Shown: positions 20,418 to 31,392 of the stretch, piece by piece | How positions within the stretch are numbered: the stretch's first letter is position 1 | Layout of the letters: each line of letters begins with the position of its first letter | Assembly (NCBI GenBank): GCA_037074765.1 | Contig: JBAMDO010000347.1 | Span: forward strand, 1 to 35,884 | Direction of reading: 5' to 3' | Length of the DNA: 35,884 nt | Origin: Mansonella perstans | Taxonomy: Eukaryota; Nematoda; Chromadorea; Rhabditida; Onchocercidae | The notes under the pieces: model-generated | The model's database searches: none | The model's input: the letters and a program-made list of their open reading frames with translations, nothing else | Told to the model about the DNA's origin: nothing | Position numbers and translations under genes: made by a program

Positions 20418-20775
20418 CCAGTGATAATTAACGAAAAGGAAGTGGTATGATTTGAAATGATTTAATAGATACCCGAAAATAAATAAGTGGAGTTTTTTGA
20501 TGCGAAATTGATTTTTATAAAATGCGAAAATTTAAGCTAATTTTTTTTTCTCGTAAAAATTTCTGAAAAATGTGGGTAGTTCTATTTTCACTACTTTCAA
20601 ATTATATTCATTGACAGCACTATTAGTAGGAGAAAAAGGAACCCGGTAGTTCTTGCTCGTTGTTGCTAAAAGTCGAAAATTTTCTGATGATTTACGGACT
20701 TGAGCAGCAAAACTTATTTTGTTTACTGCTGCAACAAGGCAAAAAATGGAAACTGTTTTTCAGTCAAGAATCTAT
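20418..20775 (-). promoter_or_regulatory. Conserved protease upstream block plus 300-bp promoter, orphan inverted copy
   Basis: CAGTGATAATTAACGAAAAG (20419) and the sequence to 20775 are the reverse complement of 9890-10190 upstream of CP2. No protease exon 1 lies to the left, so this promoter drives nothing visible. Confidence 0.55.
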
Positions 20776-20937
20776 GGCCATTTCCTCCTCACAGATAAAA
20801 CCTCCATCCTAAATCGATGGTCTGAATATTGAGAACAAGCAAGGCAACCGTGGTTACCGGGATTTCTTCTGCAATCTGGACATGGAGACTAAGCACCCAG
20901 GCTAAATTTCACGAGTTCGTTGTACATTTTTGGGAGC
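20776..20937 (+). pseudogene. LINE fragment E
   Basis: TSILNRWSEY, then TVVTGISSAIWTWRLSTQ and FHEFVVHFWEQ: the reverse complement of part of LINE fragment C (15040-15190), about 160 bp. It ends at 20937, exactly where CP4 intron 6 starts, so a rearrangement breakpoint lies there. Confidence 0.65.
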
Positions 20938-21465
20938 AATAAAAATAGTAAAAATGAAATGGTAGCAAACGAAAACTAATCGTACAAGTAGTTTTGAAAT
21001 TAATAGATTAAATTAATTCCATAATTTTTATTGCATAAAAATTTCCGGTATTTACGACAATCCGAATTGTACAGAGAAAAGTACAAATCATGCAGTGGTA
21101 GCGGTTGATTACGGTGTCACAAATGGGATAAAATATTTTATCATCAGAAATAGGTATGTTAAATTCTCAAAAAAGTATGTCAAATTTTAACAATTTTTTA
21201 AAAATCAGAATTTCTTTATTTTAAATTAATTCCAATAATAAAGGGAGTCGTGATAGAAATACGGAGTAATCTGTTCTTATATTCGAAATATATTTGACTT
21301 AATTTTGTTTTTCTGTAAAATCACTGCAATTCGTGTTGCAGTTGGGGTGAGACATGGGGCCAAGAGGGATATGGTCGTATCCGCGCTGGAGTATCCATGT
21401 GTGGTATTGGCCGAGAATCACTCTTCGTTAAGAGAAATTTTCTTACCAATACAGAGCATTATTAG
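20938..21465 (+). pseudogene. CP4: exons 7-8 of a cysteine protease
   Basis: Direct copy of the end of CP2. Exon 7 (21036-21153) reads KISGIYDNPNCTEKSTNHAV, then AVDYGV and KYFIIRN; exon 8 (21342-21465) reads SWGETWGQEGYGRIRAGVSM followed by CGIGRES and ends with TAG. Both are open, and the donor GTATGT and acceptor TTGCAG of intron 7 are good, but the AG before exon 7 is missing as in CP2. Exons 1-6 are absent: intron 6 is cut at 20937 by LINE fragment E. AATAAA lies at 21479-21484. Confidence 0.8.
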
Positions 21466-21484
21466 AATTGAATAACTGAATAAA

Positions 21485-21925
21485 TATTTTACCATTCCTT
21501 TTTTTTCTTGCAGCGGGTGATTACAATTGCATCACGCGAATCTGATGATAAATCGAATTTCCTCCAACAATGTACAACTAGACCGCAAAATGGTTTGGCA
21601 AATATTTCGTCGGAACTTCAAAATTAAAGTAAATATTCTTATTATTCGTACAACAAAAAACTATTGTGCACCAAAAATACAAATATGATAATAAGAGTTG
21701 TAAACAATTTTGAAGTACCGTGCAAAAGAATAAACAAATCACTGATAACAAAATAAGAACAGCAAAATTATGAAATAAATATATCGAAGCAATTCTTATC
21801 AGTCAAAGATTAACAAATGATAATTGCGATGAAATTTTTTTCATCACAATTTTGATATAAATACAATATTGAACGACGATCTTGTTAGCCTTCCATAGAA
21901 AAAGAACGATTTTGCGACAAACCCA
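21485..21925 (-). repeat. Protease intergenic spacer unit (inverted copy)
   Basis: Direct copy of 12383-12791 with a 45-bp difference near 21615. Contains the RT-derived scrap at 21515-21590. Confidence 0.7.
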
Positions 21926-22035
21926 ATGAAAGTATTATTTGTTTTATACTTGGTCAGTTTCATTCTGCTTGCTTATACAAATCTGATGAATCATTTGATG
22001 AACTTTCTTGCCTGCTATATAAAAAAAGGAGCTAT
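21926..22035 (+). pseudogene. Orphan signal-peptide exon of a lost protease copy (B)
   Basis: ATG at 21926 opens MKVLFVLYLVSFILLAYT, nearly the same as at 12792. It is followed by the same out-of-frame NLMNHLMNF and by the LINE boundary near 22020. Confidence 0.7.
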
Positions 22036-22655
22036 ATAAATGATGATAACTTCGATGTTCTGAAAACAATGTTCGGGCCTGCACATCAACCTTAAAGCCT
22101 TCTATGGCCATTATTTTCGACAAATAAAATCCTAATCCTAAATCAACGGTCTGAATCAACCACGTAGTGATAGGCTCAGCAATTCAGCAAAACTCGCTCA
22201 ATAAACGATAAAAACAGAACTGATATAGTCCCTACGCTCAAGAAACTCTTCAAGCCATAAAGCACGTGAAAACGATAAGGTAGCAAAGGCTAATGAGATA
22301 TCTTCTGAGAGACTTCTGAGATACGTTCAATATTTTCTTTCAAAATGAAATATTTTCTGAACATGGAGGCCAAACACCTCATGCTAAATTTCACGAGCTA
22401 GTTGTACATTGTTTGGAGAAATATGAATTACTGTCAGATTTTCGTGATGCATCATCATCACTCTTTACAAGAAATAAAAGACAAGTCAAACTATCTATAT
22501 TACCGAAGTATAACTCTTCTCTCTACAAGGTTCGCAAGAACATTTCTCAACAGATTAATCTCCGCTATTGCCGAAGAACCTGAAATCAGTGTAACTTCAG
22601 AGCTAATAGGAATACTTCTGACGTAGTGTACATTCTCAGGCAACTACAAAACAAA
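22036..22655 (+). pseudogene. LINE fragment B: non-LTR reverse transcriptase, decayed
   Basis: Direct copy of LINE fragment A, without the LTR inside it. Blocks: LVVHCLEKYELLSDFRD, NYLYYRSITLLST, LARTFLNRLISAIAEE and, frameshifted, QCNFRANRNTSDVVYILRQL. It shares the internal stops of fragment A, so both decayed before the duplication of the whole locus. Confidence 0.75.
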
Positions 22656-22659
22656 ATAA

Positions 22660-22896
22660 AGAGCAAAACAAAAACAAAAAAAACCCAAAAACGTACAACG
22701 AGTTCGTAAAAAGAGTTCTGTTCATCTACCGATGTGTAATGCTTTGTTTATCCAAGTATCAATAAGTAATCCTTTTAAATTTTTTATTTTATCATCATTT
22801 GGGGCTTCCCGATATTTTTCCTGCCCGAGTTCTTCCAAACTAAAGGAATTAATATCGTTCCAAGTGAACAACTCTGTCTACATTATTTGCACGCAC
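22660..22896 (+). repeat. Dispersed block, partial copy (partner 14120-14466)
   Basis: Matches 14120-14466 with 14247-14350 missing. It is interrupted by LTR B at 22897 and resumes at 23682 (GATTATTACGTTAAATCAAT) for about 30 bp. Confidence 0.65.
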
Positions 22897-23417
22897 TGTC
22901 GCGAAATTCATAACGCGAAAATCCCAATAGGTCAATAAATCTAATTGTATTAATATCTTTTATGAGCGATCTAATTAATTTCATAATGTTTAGATTTATT
23001 TCCTATCATCTCTTTGTTGTAGTCCAATCTCACATCCAATTATAAGCTGTCAAAACTCTTTCCTACTATAAATTAACAAAGAGGCAACTGTAGAGCGATA
23101 TTTTACTAAACAAAGCCATTGTGTAACTATGTCATAGAATTCTTTGTTTGATGATTATGCTTACATGCAATGTATTGTGCCTTTTCAATCAAGCTTGTCT
23201 TTACAAAGGATTTCGCTTTTTATGAGCTTCAGTTTCTTTTAACTCAGCTCATTAAGACTAGCTTTTCTCCGCCTACAATACTCATTTGCTACTATTTAAA
23301 CTATCAATCATCCCTCAAAGACCATTTTTGGAATGTATTCACATCAACTACTACTGGTTCTGCTCTCCTCATCATCACGAGTTTTATTATATTAATTTTA
23401 CCATTAAATACGTGTTG

Positions 23418-23464
23418 TATATAATTGTTACATAATTCTCGCGTTATCCAGTTTTTCTAATAAA
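23418..23464 (+). promoter_or_regulatory. TATA-like box and AATAAA of LTR B
   Basis: TATATAA at 23418-23424 and AATAAA at 23459-23464, in the order expected around the U3/R border of an LTR. LTR A has TATATTA and AATAAA at the corresponding places on the minus strand. Their use is inferred. Confidence 0.45.
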
Positions 23465-23465
23465 C

Positions 23466-23487
23466 GGTTTAATTACCCAAGTTTGAG
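23466..23487 (+). other. SL1 spliced-leader sequence, copy 1 in LTR B (22 of 22 bases)
   Basis: Begins GGTTTAATTACCC and ends AAGTTTGAG, identical to the conserved nematode SL1. The next bases are GTGCGAACAC. The bases after the leader do not match the SL RNA body as I know it, and I see no clear Sm site, so it is not a normal SL RNA gene. Confidence 0.95.
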
Positions 23488-23525
23488 GTGCGAACACAAT
23501 TCAACGCAGCTCAACTCAACACAAC

Positions 23526-23547
23526 GGTTTAATTACCCAAGTTTGAG
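23526..23547 (+). other. SL1 spliced-leader sequence, copy 2 in LTR B (22 of 22 bases)
   Basis: Second perfect copy exactly 60 bp after the first, followed by GTGTTTCCGC. The 38 bases between the copies and the 38 after the second are only loosely alike, whereas the leader itself is unchanged. Confidence 0.95.
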
Positions 23548-23734
23548 GTGTTTCCGCAACTCAATCCAATTACACAAACCTAATTCAAAACTCAATCAAT
23601 TCAACCCAACACAACAATCCGTGATCAAACCGTTGGAGAATATTGGCTAACAGTTGACCTCTCACAAGAAAATTCACGACACACACTGATTATTACGTTA
23701 AATCAATAAATGTTCTTTTAACATTGTATTTGAA

Positions 23735-24073
23735 AATTGTTCTTTTTTTATCGCAGACTGGCAAAATCTCGTTTAACACTGTATTTGTATCAAATTTGTG
23801 ATAAAAACGACATGTTAACCCTTGATGATAAGAATTATTCTGGGCATATTTATTTCATGGTCCTGCTCAATTCTGTTATCAGTGATATGTTTATTCTCAA
23901 ATACGAATAAACAAAAGTTGGAAGAAATTTGAATGATCATCAGATTTTCGTGATACAACTGCCATCACCCTTTAGAAGAAAAAAAAAGAATGACAAAGTA
24001 TTTGTCCAGTTATTCAATTCTAACAATGCTACTGAAAAGCTGTATGAGAAAACTAGATTTCACAATTTTTCTC
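23735..24073 (+). repeat. Protease intergenic spacer unit, partial
   Basis: GATGATAAGAATTATTCTGG and TTATTTCATGGTCCTGCTCA, then the RT-derived scrap at 23925-24010, joining the CP5 3' end. It lacks the 150-bp middle of the unit. Confidence 0.7.
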
Positions 24074-26198
24074 TCAGACGAAGGATGGTATTACTGATTC
24101 ACGGCCAATACCACACCTAAATACTCCAGCGCGGATAAGAGCGTATCCCTTTCGACCCCATCTCTCGCCCCAACTGGAACACAAATGGCAATAATTTAAC
24201 AGGGAAGCAAAATTAAGTCAAATATATTTCGCATACAAAAAGAGATTATTTCGATATTTCTATCTCGATTCTCTTCATTACTGGAATTAATTTAAAATAA
24301 AGAAATTCTGATTTTTAGAAATTTGTTGATATATTTGGTATACCTATTTCTGATGATGAAATATTTTGTCCCGTTTCTGACACCATAACCAACTATCACT
24401 ACTGCATGATTTAAACTTCCCGTTGGACAATTCGGATTGTCGTAAATACCGGAAATTTTTATGCAATAAAGATTATGAAAATAATTTAATTTATTAATTT
24501 TAAAATTATTCATCAATCATATTTCACATCTATGCGACTAAATTTCTTTGCTACTATTTTATTTAGCTGTTATCTTTAAAGTTGCTCACCTCTTCGATAA
24601 TCGTAAAAGTCATCTGTTGCCCATAATGACCCCATAACAGGCCCATGTAGCGCCAACACCTTTCTGATGACTTCTTCATTGTTTGGAGGTAAATAAACAG
24701 TGCCAACTAATCCATTCGTCCTTCGTTCAGTCATATTTGTTGGGCAAGATATACCATCAGCTTCTTCATACGGATAATTTTCATCGGTCGTTACACCGTT
24801 TGTAGCAACCCAGTTAAAAACCTGAAAACTCTTCATATCACTTATTTCATCAATCAACAACTGTTCTTTGTAAATAATAATCAATTCATAATGAAAAATT
24901 TCCACATACATCATAGCCTCTCCCGCCAGTTCCGTTGCATTTTTGTGTCCCACAGTCCATTACGTCCTATACTGATAATCTTTTGGCTAGTTTTTTGCTT
25001 TTGATCGTGTAATACATTTCAAGCGCTGCTAACGCCGAGAAGATATGACATATCTTACATGGACCCTAAAAATTGATTTAAATTCGCAATAATACATTTA
25101 AAGTACCATTTCATGCATACAACAAACAAACAAAACAAAAATGACAATGAAAATTGAAGGAAAAAGGAATTGATTTAAATTAGAAATTGCTACAATTTCA
25201 AGAAAAAGAAAAAAATTTCACTTACTTGGTCTCGTACCGGCACCATTTTTATTATCTTTCTGTAATCAACAGACTTTGGTAGCGGCTTGAATTGGTTTTC
25301 CCCGAGTATTTTGCTTATATTAACTTTTGCTTTTAAACGCGTATCTGGTCGATATCCCAGACGCAATTTTTTTTCCTCTTCGGTCTACCAAAAAAATGAA
25401 AAAAAGTAAAACGGATGATAGGATGCAATAATAATGTTAGAAAAGAAAAAAACAGAAGTATAAAACATTAATTGTTGTTAGATGTTTAAATTTGAATTTT
25501 CATTATTGAATAAAAATTACGAACCCAATCGCTCATTTCATTCAGACCTAATTTGTATGTTACCAGCCCCTTACTGTAACGTTGATTATGTTCATCAATC
25601 CTTTTTACTGATTGAGCAAATTTAAGTAACCGGATTTGTTCCGGAACCGATGAATCATGTTTTTTGCCTGTAACAAATAATGGAATATATGAAAAATCCT
25701 GAGTGATTCAACTTTATTCAAAATTAACAATTTTAAATCTTCTTTAAAGAAAATTAATGAACTCATAGCAAATTAAGGTAATATTAATTGACTTACCAAA
25801 TTCTTTTAAGTAAGTTTTGTATTTTAAATGATGTTGTTGATATAAAGTATGAATTTCGCCTGCAGTGTCACCACCATCTCTGCAATAAAAATTTCAAATA
25901 TTTGGTTTTATCTTTGAATTCATTAATATTAACATGCAGTAAAATAAAATTGTATGGAAAAATTAGACAAAAAAAAAGAATTTTATAACCTTTCAGATTG
26001 CTAGAAAAAGAGAAATTCCAAACGATTAAAATTTTTGATTCATTTATAACAAGCAGGATTGATCAGCTATATAATTATTATATTTCAAAGCGTTTCCTGC
26101 ACTGTTTCAAAAAAGTTAAATACTCACAATTCATCAAATGGATTTGTATAAGCAAGCACAATGAAACCGGTCAAGCATAAAACAAATAATGCTTTCAT
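24074..26198 (-). pseudogene. CP5: cathepsin L-like cysteine protease with a nonsense codon
   Basis: Minus-strand exons are 26198-26128, 25879-25797, 25667-25525, 25384-25226, 25065-24910, 24821-24590, 24461-24344 and 24173-24074 (354 codons if joined). It has a signal peptide (MKALFVLCLTGFIVLAYT), propeptide EQIRLLKFAQSVKRIDEHN and active-site block GPCKICHIFSA (Cys kept, Pro for the oxyanion Gln, His for Trp), then NHAVVIVGYG and RNSWGERWG. In exon 5 the conserved SVQEVMD reads SV*DVMD: a TAG at 24969-24967 ends the protein before most of the catalytic domain. Exon 7 again lacks AG. The C-terminus is shorter than in CP2, ending VIPSFV. It has the best-kept early splice sites of the family and is a clear pseudogene by one base change. 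Confidence 0.85.
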
Positions 26199-26214
26199 TA
26201 GGTAAGTTGGTAAG

Positions 26215-26641
26215 TTGGAAATTGTTCTTTTTTTATGAAAGACTGACAAGATCTTCGTTTAATACTGTATTTATATCAAATTTGTGATAAAAACAATTTG
26301 TTGATCTTGATGATAAGAGTTGTTTTGGACATATTTATTTCATGATCCTGCTCAATTTTGTTATCAGTGATATGTTTATTCACAAATACGAATAAATAAA
26401 AGTACGGTACTCCAAGACTATTTACAATTTTTGTTATCACTATTATTCGTAATTTTGGTGCACTACAGTTTTTTATTATATAAATGATAAAAACATTTAT
26501 CTTAGTTTTGAACTTCTTCGATAAAGAAAAAATTTTTTGAAGAATTTTTAATGCCATTTTCGGATGAAGAACATTAATGATTTTTCTATAATTAATGAAC
26601 ACCTCTTGAATCAGTTTACTCACTGAAGTTTTTATATTCTT
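26215..26641 (+). repeat. Protease intergenic spacer unit upstream of CP5
   Basis: Runs from near the CP5 ATG to the TGATAA block. Its right part (from 26429) belongs to the 1.27-kb segmental duplication shared with 5783-7066. Confidence 0.7.
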
Positions 26642-27697
26642 CTAGTGATAATTAACGAAAAGAAAGTGATACGATTTAAAATAATTTAAAATAATTAAGT
26701 GACAACAACAAGCGTGGAAAATGTAATGTGTTGAAGCATAAAAAAAAATTCAACATATCAGTTACAATTGTCATCCAGTTCTGTTTAATATTTGATAGTT
26801 TTTGAAAAAGAAATGCTACAACCTAATTAACATTTTAAGAATGGATAAATTTCGCACCTTTTTTTTCCACACATTTTTGTGATATTTTTGTAATTTGCGA
26901 GCACATAGGTTCACATTTGATGGAATATATTTACTGAGCTCAAGGATTGTAATAAATGTGAATTTTTATGCCTCGGATACCACCATATATTAAATCGTAG
27001 TCCTCGTTTCCTTCCAAACTTTAAAGTGTCCAATTTTATTAAATTAATTTTTTCCTTTAACATCATCTTTTGAAATGGACTTATGAACTAAAAAAATAGA
27101 TGAATGGTAAGCAAAATATACTTAGTAAGATAATTTAATATTAAAATACACGTATGTTTATCATAAATCCAATTTTGTTCTTTTTTTTTTTTAATAATTT
27201 ATATGTTAATAAGAAACGATACAAATGATCTTCCTTTGATTACCTTTTCACTTGAATACGTAAGAATATAATCTTATATTTCAAATTTAATTGGCAAATA
27301 ATATCTAAAAAGAAGGCTTTTTATCCTTTGGTATAAAAATTGAAAAGATTACTGAAGGCTTTGGACTGTAAGAATAAGAGTTGCTTGTAATAAACACGAT
27401 GCAGTTATTTTGCAATAATAGCACAGCTTTTTCCCATTTTCGAATCCGCTATCAATCCTTACAGATTAGGTCTTATGTTCAAAACATACGAGAGAATTTT
27501 ATTCCTGTGAAAACCAACACCAATGACAATAACTGAAAACTCATTCCAATAATAAATTTGCTTTCAGCAATTAGCCAATCAGATTATTAGGAATTATAAA
27601 TATGTTACATGATTTGAAGATTAGATCATAATATCACCATCTGTTTACATGTTGGTAGATGCTTAAACAGAGGATTGCATTGTCACAATAGGTGTTT
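26429..27697 (+). repeat. 1.27-kb segmental duplication, copy 2 (partner 5783-7066)
   Basis: Upstream region of CP5, almost identical to the DNA downstream of the serpin. The TGATAA block lies at 26642. Homology stops at about 27697 within CAATAGG(T/C)GTTT. No gene was seen in it. Confidence 0.9.
26642..26700 (-). promoter_or_regulatory. Conserved protease upstream block, CP5 copy (TGATAA)
   Basis: AGTGATAATTAACGAAAAGA followed by AAGTGATACGATTT, about 450 bp upstream of the CP5 ATG because the spacer lies between; in CP2 and CP0 it is only 60-100 bp away. Confidence 0.5.
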
Positions 27698-30600
27698 GGA
27701 GAACATTTGAACAGTTAGAATTTTATTCATCAAAAGTTGCACATTTTCTACATAAGCAAATTAGATGCATTCAAAAAACTTAAGGATTTTAATGGATGGA
27801 TGTTTCGTGAACTGAAATTTATCAGTGAAATAAATGGAATGAAAACATTGCATTGAAAATTTTTAGAAATACGAGCTTAAAATTGCTGCATAAATGGCTA
27901 AATGGTCGCAATAAAATTATTCTTTTTTAAGTCTAAATTGTTATTTTCACGATGTTCCAGAAAATGTCCTTATTCTTCAAAGAATACGAGAAAAAAAAAA
28001 GACTACAAAAATTAGCTAACCGAAGAATTATTTAAAAATTTAATAATGAAAATAAAAATATTACCGTAAAGTTTTGAATGAAATATAACATTTTTTTCTA
28101 AATCGATTCATAATATAGCTTTTCCCAATAGTTTTTGTCCTTTAAAAAGTTAGAAGAAATCTTTTTCATATTTCTCCCTTATTGCATTTATCATTTTAAT
28201 TCATAACTGTTAGATGATTAGCCAAATTGATCTTTTTCTAATGTTCCTTCTACAAACTCATATAAGACATTTTACCTGACCAACTTCATCCATTTATGGT
28301 TTTTTTTTTTTTTTTTTTTTTTTTTAAAGCAGTAACTAGTGGAAATTACGGATGTAGCCAACGATGAATGATGGCAATTGCAGAAGCTATTACTCCGGTC
28401 GTCTAGCTTTATGACGAACTATACAATACTCATATAGCTAGATAACCAAAGAAATCGCTAACTACATTAACAAGGAAAAAAAATACGAAATATTTAATGA
28501 GCCAGATTGTTGTTGCCCACTAAAAAAATAGTCCTATCTTGTGAATGCCTATATTACACACACTGAAATATTTTCATATCATTGCATTAGGCCGAATTTT
28601 CATTAATTACATGATAGATTTGATCAACGATCAGATCATTTTAATCTGCCTCTTACTCCCTTGTTTTTCTCTTATTTTTTTTTAAAGATATAAAGAAAAA
28701 ATTAAAAACAAAAGCTTCGAAATGTAATCGGTGGTGGAATATTTCGCGCTGTCCAAATTCATCAGAATCAATTCGCGGAAAATGCATAGCAATATATTAG
28801 ACGGAAATAGGAAAGAGAAAACCGGAATTTACGACTAGAAATACACCAAAATAATAATAATATCTAAACAACCGAACAGCGTCATTGATCAAACAAGTGA
28901 CTTCGACATGAATCAATGTGAAGAAACTTGACTTGTCAGTTAATATTAAGATGTCGTAAATACTAATCCCATTTCTCTTAAACAGCTAGCTCATCAGGTA
29001 GCCTTAGGCTTGTTTCAATTTGAATGATGTGTAATATCCACTAACTTGTACACAAAATTTTAAAGAAATTCATACGTAACATGATACCAATGTGGTATTC
29101 AACCATATGCTAAAAAGATTTGATTTAATCAGTTATAACAGAGCCACTATATAACCTGTTCATTTTTTTGATTATATTATTTTCCTGTTCCAAAAAATAA
29201 GATGTGGTAATTAAAAAAAAAAGCATTGTTTAATTAATAATTCACGAGAAACTCAAGTTTTTCCAAATCTATCCGGAATAAATGCTAGATTGATATTTAC
29301 ACCTATCACTCATCTTTATATTTCCTCCATTCATCCTCACACAAAACTTACCTTTCATAAAAATATTTCTAATTATTGCAACCAAAAAAGAAAGACTTCG
29401 TGATAAGAGCAGCAACCAATGTGAAAATATAATCAAACGAATTCCTCTTTTTTCTTTTCTCTGAAAATTTAAAATCCGTTTACCATAAGAAATAAAAATT
29501 ACACATTCGACTGAACCATAAATATACTGAGGGAAAAAAAAAATTTTGAAGAATTGATATTATATTTCGATTCCCAATATATTCATCCAATGTATCATAT
29601 CTCACTATAAATCAAAATGGACGTGATATAGTCGTAATAGTTCCAGGATAAAAGAAGTCATTTAACCGAGATGCTCCATATCCTATCCAACTAGTGACGA
29701 ACTGCAGAATTCGTTGTTGAAGTTACGCCACCATTTCATAGTTATTTTCTTCTTCAAATATTCTCAAAAACAGATAATCTCAATTGTGTAAAAAAAAGTA
29801 TAAATCCGAAATATCTATTAACAAATCTATCTCAACAATGCAATAATGCTAACAATTTTCAATAGCTTCAGTGAAATTTCCAACTAAACGATCCTAACCA
29901 TTTCACCCTCCTTCCAGAATCATACTAATTCGGTCAAAAAAATATAGCGAAACTTTTTTACTGATCAGTTCACAAGCAATCTTACCGCAAAAACAACAAT
30001 TGTAAAATTCATCGAAGAATGATGATTTGCAACCAATCGAATGATGAAAATTTCCATATTTTTATGTCGTTGAATTAATAATGGATGACCCTGCTGACCA
30101 AGATAATCTCAGACGAATGTAAAGTTCATGTTCATATATCAAATGAAATTTCAGACTCTTCAATCTAACAAGAAATATTTCAGGCATGATCATTTAAACA
30201 TGTGAGAACACATACTTTTATATAAGTAACTATTGAGAATAGAATCCTAAAAACCATTCATAAATAACAAATACTCCATTTTTGATGCTAAGCTATTTAG
30301 AGAAGCGTGATGAATCACGATGGATGGATTTATTGAAATGCATTCCTCAAAATGGAATTACACTTTGAATCAGACATCAACTAATAGTAACTTTGACGGG
30401 TACCGATCGTCGAAATTAAGCAAATATATGAATCTGCCGTTCTTCCATAATAATGACATTTATATCAATTCACTGCAAAAATGATATGTTAGAAAACAAT
30501 TAATTTCATTTCAATCGTTCCATCACTACATTACTAATACTCTAAAAGTTACTTTATGCAATTTTCATCAATAGTTGACTAAATAATCAATTCAGTCTGA

Positions 30601-31310
30601 TAAAATTCATATTATCCGACCAAATTCATACTGATGAACAAAAAAAAGAAAGACTAAATTGAAATGAATGATATGTGAAAGAGAATTTTCAAGTATCATG
30701 TTTGCGGGTATGAATTTATTTTACAGCATTCATGCGATATTGTCATATCAATTCATCTATTTAACTCTTTTAGTTACATGTCTAACAACATGTAGGATTC
30801 TTTCAAATCAGATTTCAATAACCATCAGAGCACATTAATACTTTTCGAGTAGTGTTGCTTGCTCATTAAATTACTACGATAAACTGCAATAACAATTATA
30901 AACATTCTATGCTATATTATCAAATTAGCAACAGCTAAATGAATGAAAAGTTGAAAATAAGTGACAATTAATTGAAAGAGGACAAAAAATGATTGAAATT
31001 GGAAGAAGAGAAGATGAAACAAATGAAAAAGTCCCCAAAAATGGGACAAAAATAAGCAATTGTAAAAGAGCAATTGGTACAGCTACGGGTACGGAATAGA
31101 GCATGTATGAGTACGAGTATGTATGTATCCACCCTACTATCACACTTTTCCTCCACCCATTTCCTAAATATACAGCACTGCTGTGTAGATAACACCAACA
31201 ATTGCAAACAGTAACCAAATAGTCGTAAAGTTATAATGCATACATCTTTGTCTTTTATCATTAGCACTTCCCCCGCTTTTTCACGGTTAAAACCCTTCAA
31301 ACTCATATAC
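27698..31310. other. Intergenic or intronic, no gene recognised
   Basis: AT-rich DNA with no protease, LINE or LTR piece and no open frame with a known motif. A T-run lies at 28301-28325. It could be intron or flank of a gene outside the window. Confidence 0.55.
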
Positions 31311-31315
31311 ATGCA

Positions 31316-31340
31316 CACATACACATACACATACACACAC

Positions 31341-31378
<38 letters not shown>

Positions 31379-31392
31379 TACATACACACATA
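31316..31392 (+). repeat. (CA)n microsatellite
   Basis: ACACAT units grade into a CA run of about 40 bp and then CATA units. The Cys/Val-rich frames on the minus strand here are products of the repeat. Confidence 0.95.

Larger units (their letters stand above)
22897..23681 (+). mobile_element. Solo LTR B (785 bp), TGTCG...CGACA, containing two SL1 copies
   Basis: Ends are TGTCGCGAAATT and AATTCACGACA; the flanks CGCAC and CACAC are a 5-bp target duplication with one change. The empty site is seen at 14461 (TACGCACTGATTATTACG), so the boundaries follow from comparison within the window. It is homologous to LTR A along the first 570 bp (for example CCCAATAGGTCAATAAATC and ACACAATGG on the other strand). 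It has TATATAA (23418-23424) and AATAAA (23459-23464), then SL1 (23466-23487) and SL1 again (23526-23547), then a CA/AA-rich tail. No internal region or partner LTR is present. The host of the insertion is the dispersed block. Confidence 0.7.

Noticed and set aside
12990..23465. 12.99-13.55 and 22.89-23.47 kb as the two ends of an inversion
   Set aside because: Each has its own TG...CA ends, a 5-bp target duplication, and an empty site at the other locus, so independent LTR insertions fit better.
23466..23600. SL RNA genes
   Set aside because: Only the 22-base leader matches; the intron-like half and a clear Sm site are not seen, and no 5S rRNA gene lies nearby.
22897..23681. DNA transposon with inverted repeats (TGTCG.GAA)
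   Set aside because: The inverted match is only about 12 bp; the 5-bp duplication, TG...CA ends, TATA box and AATAAA favour an LTR, though this is not proven.
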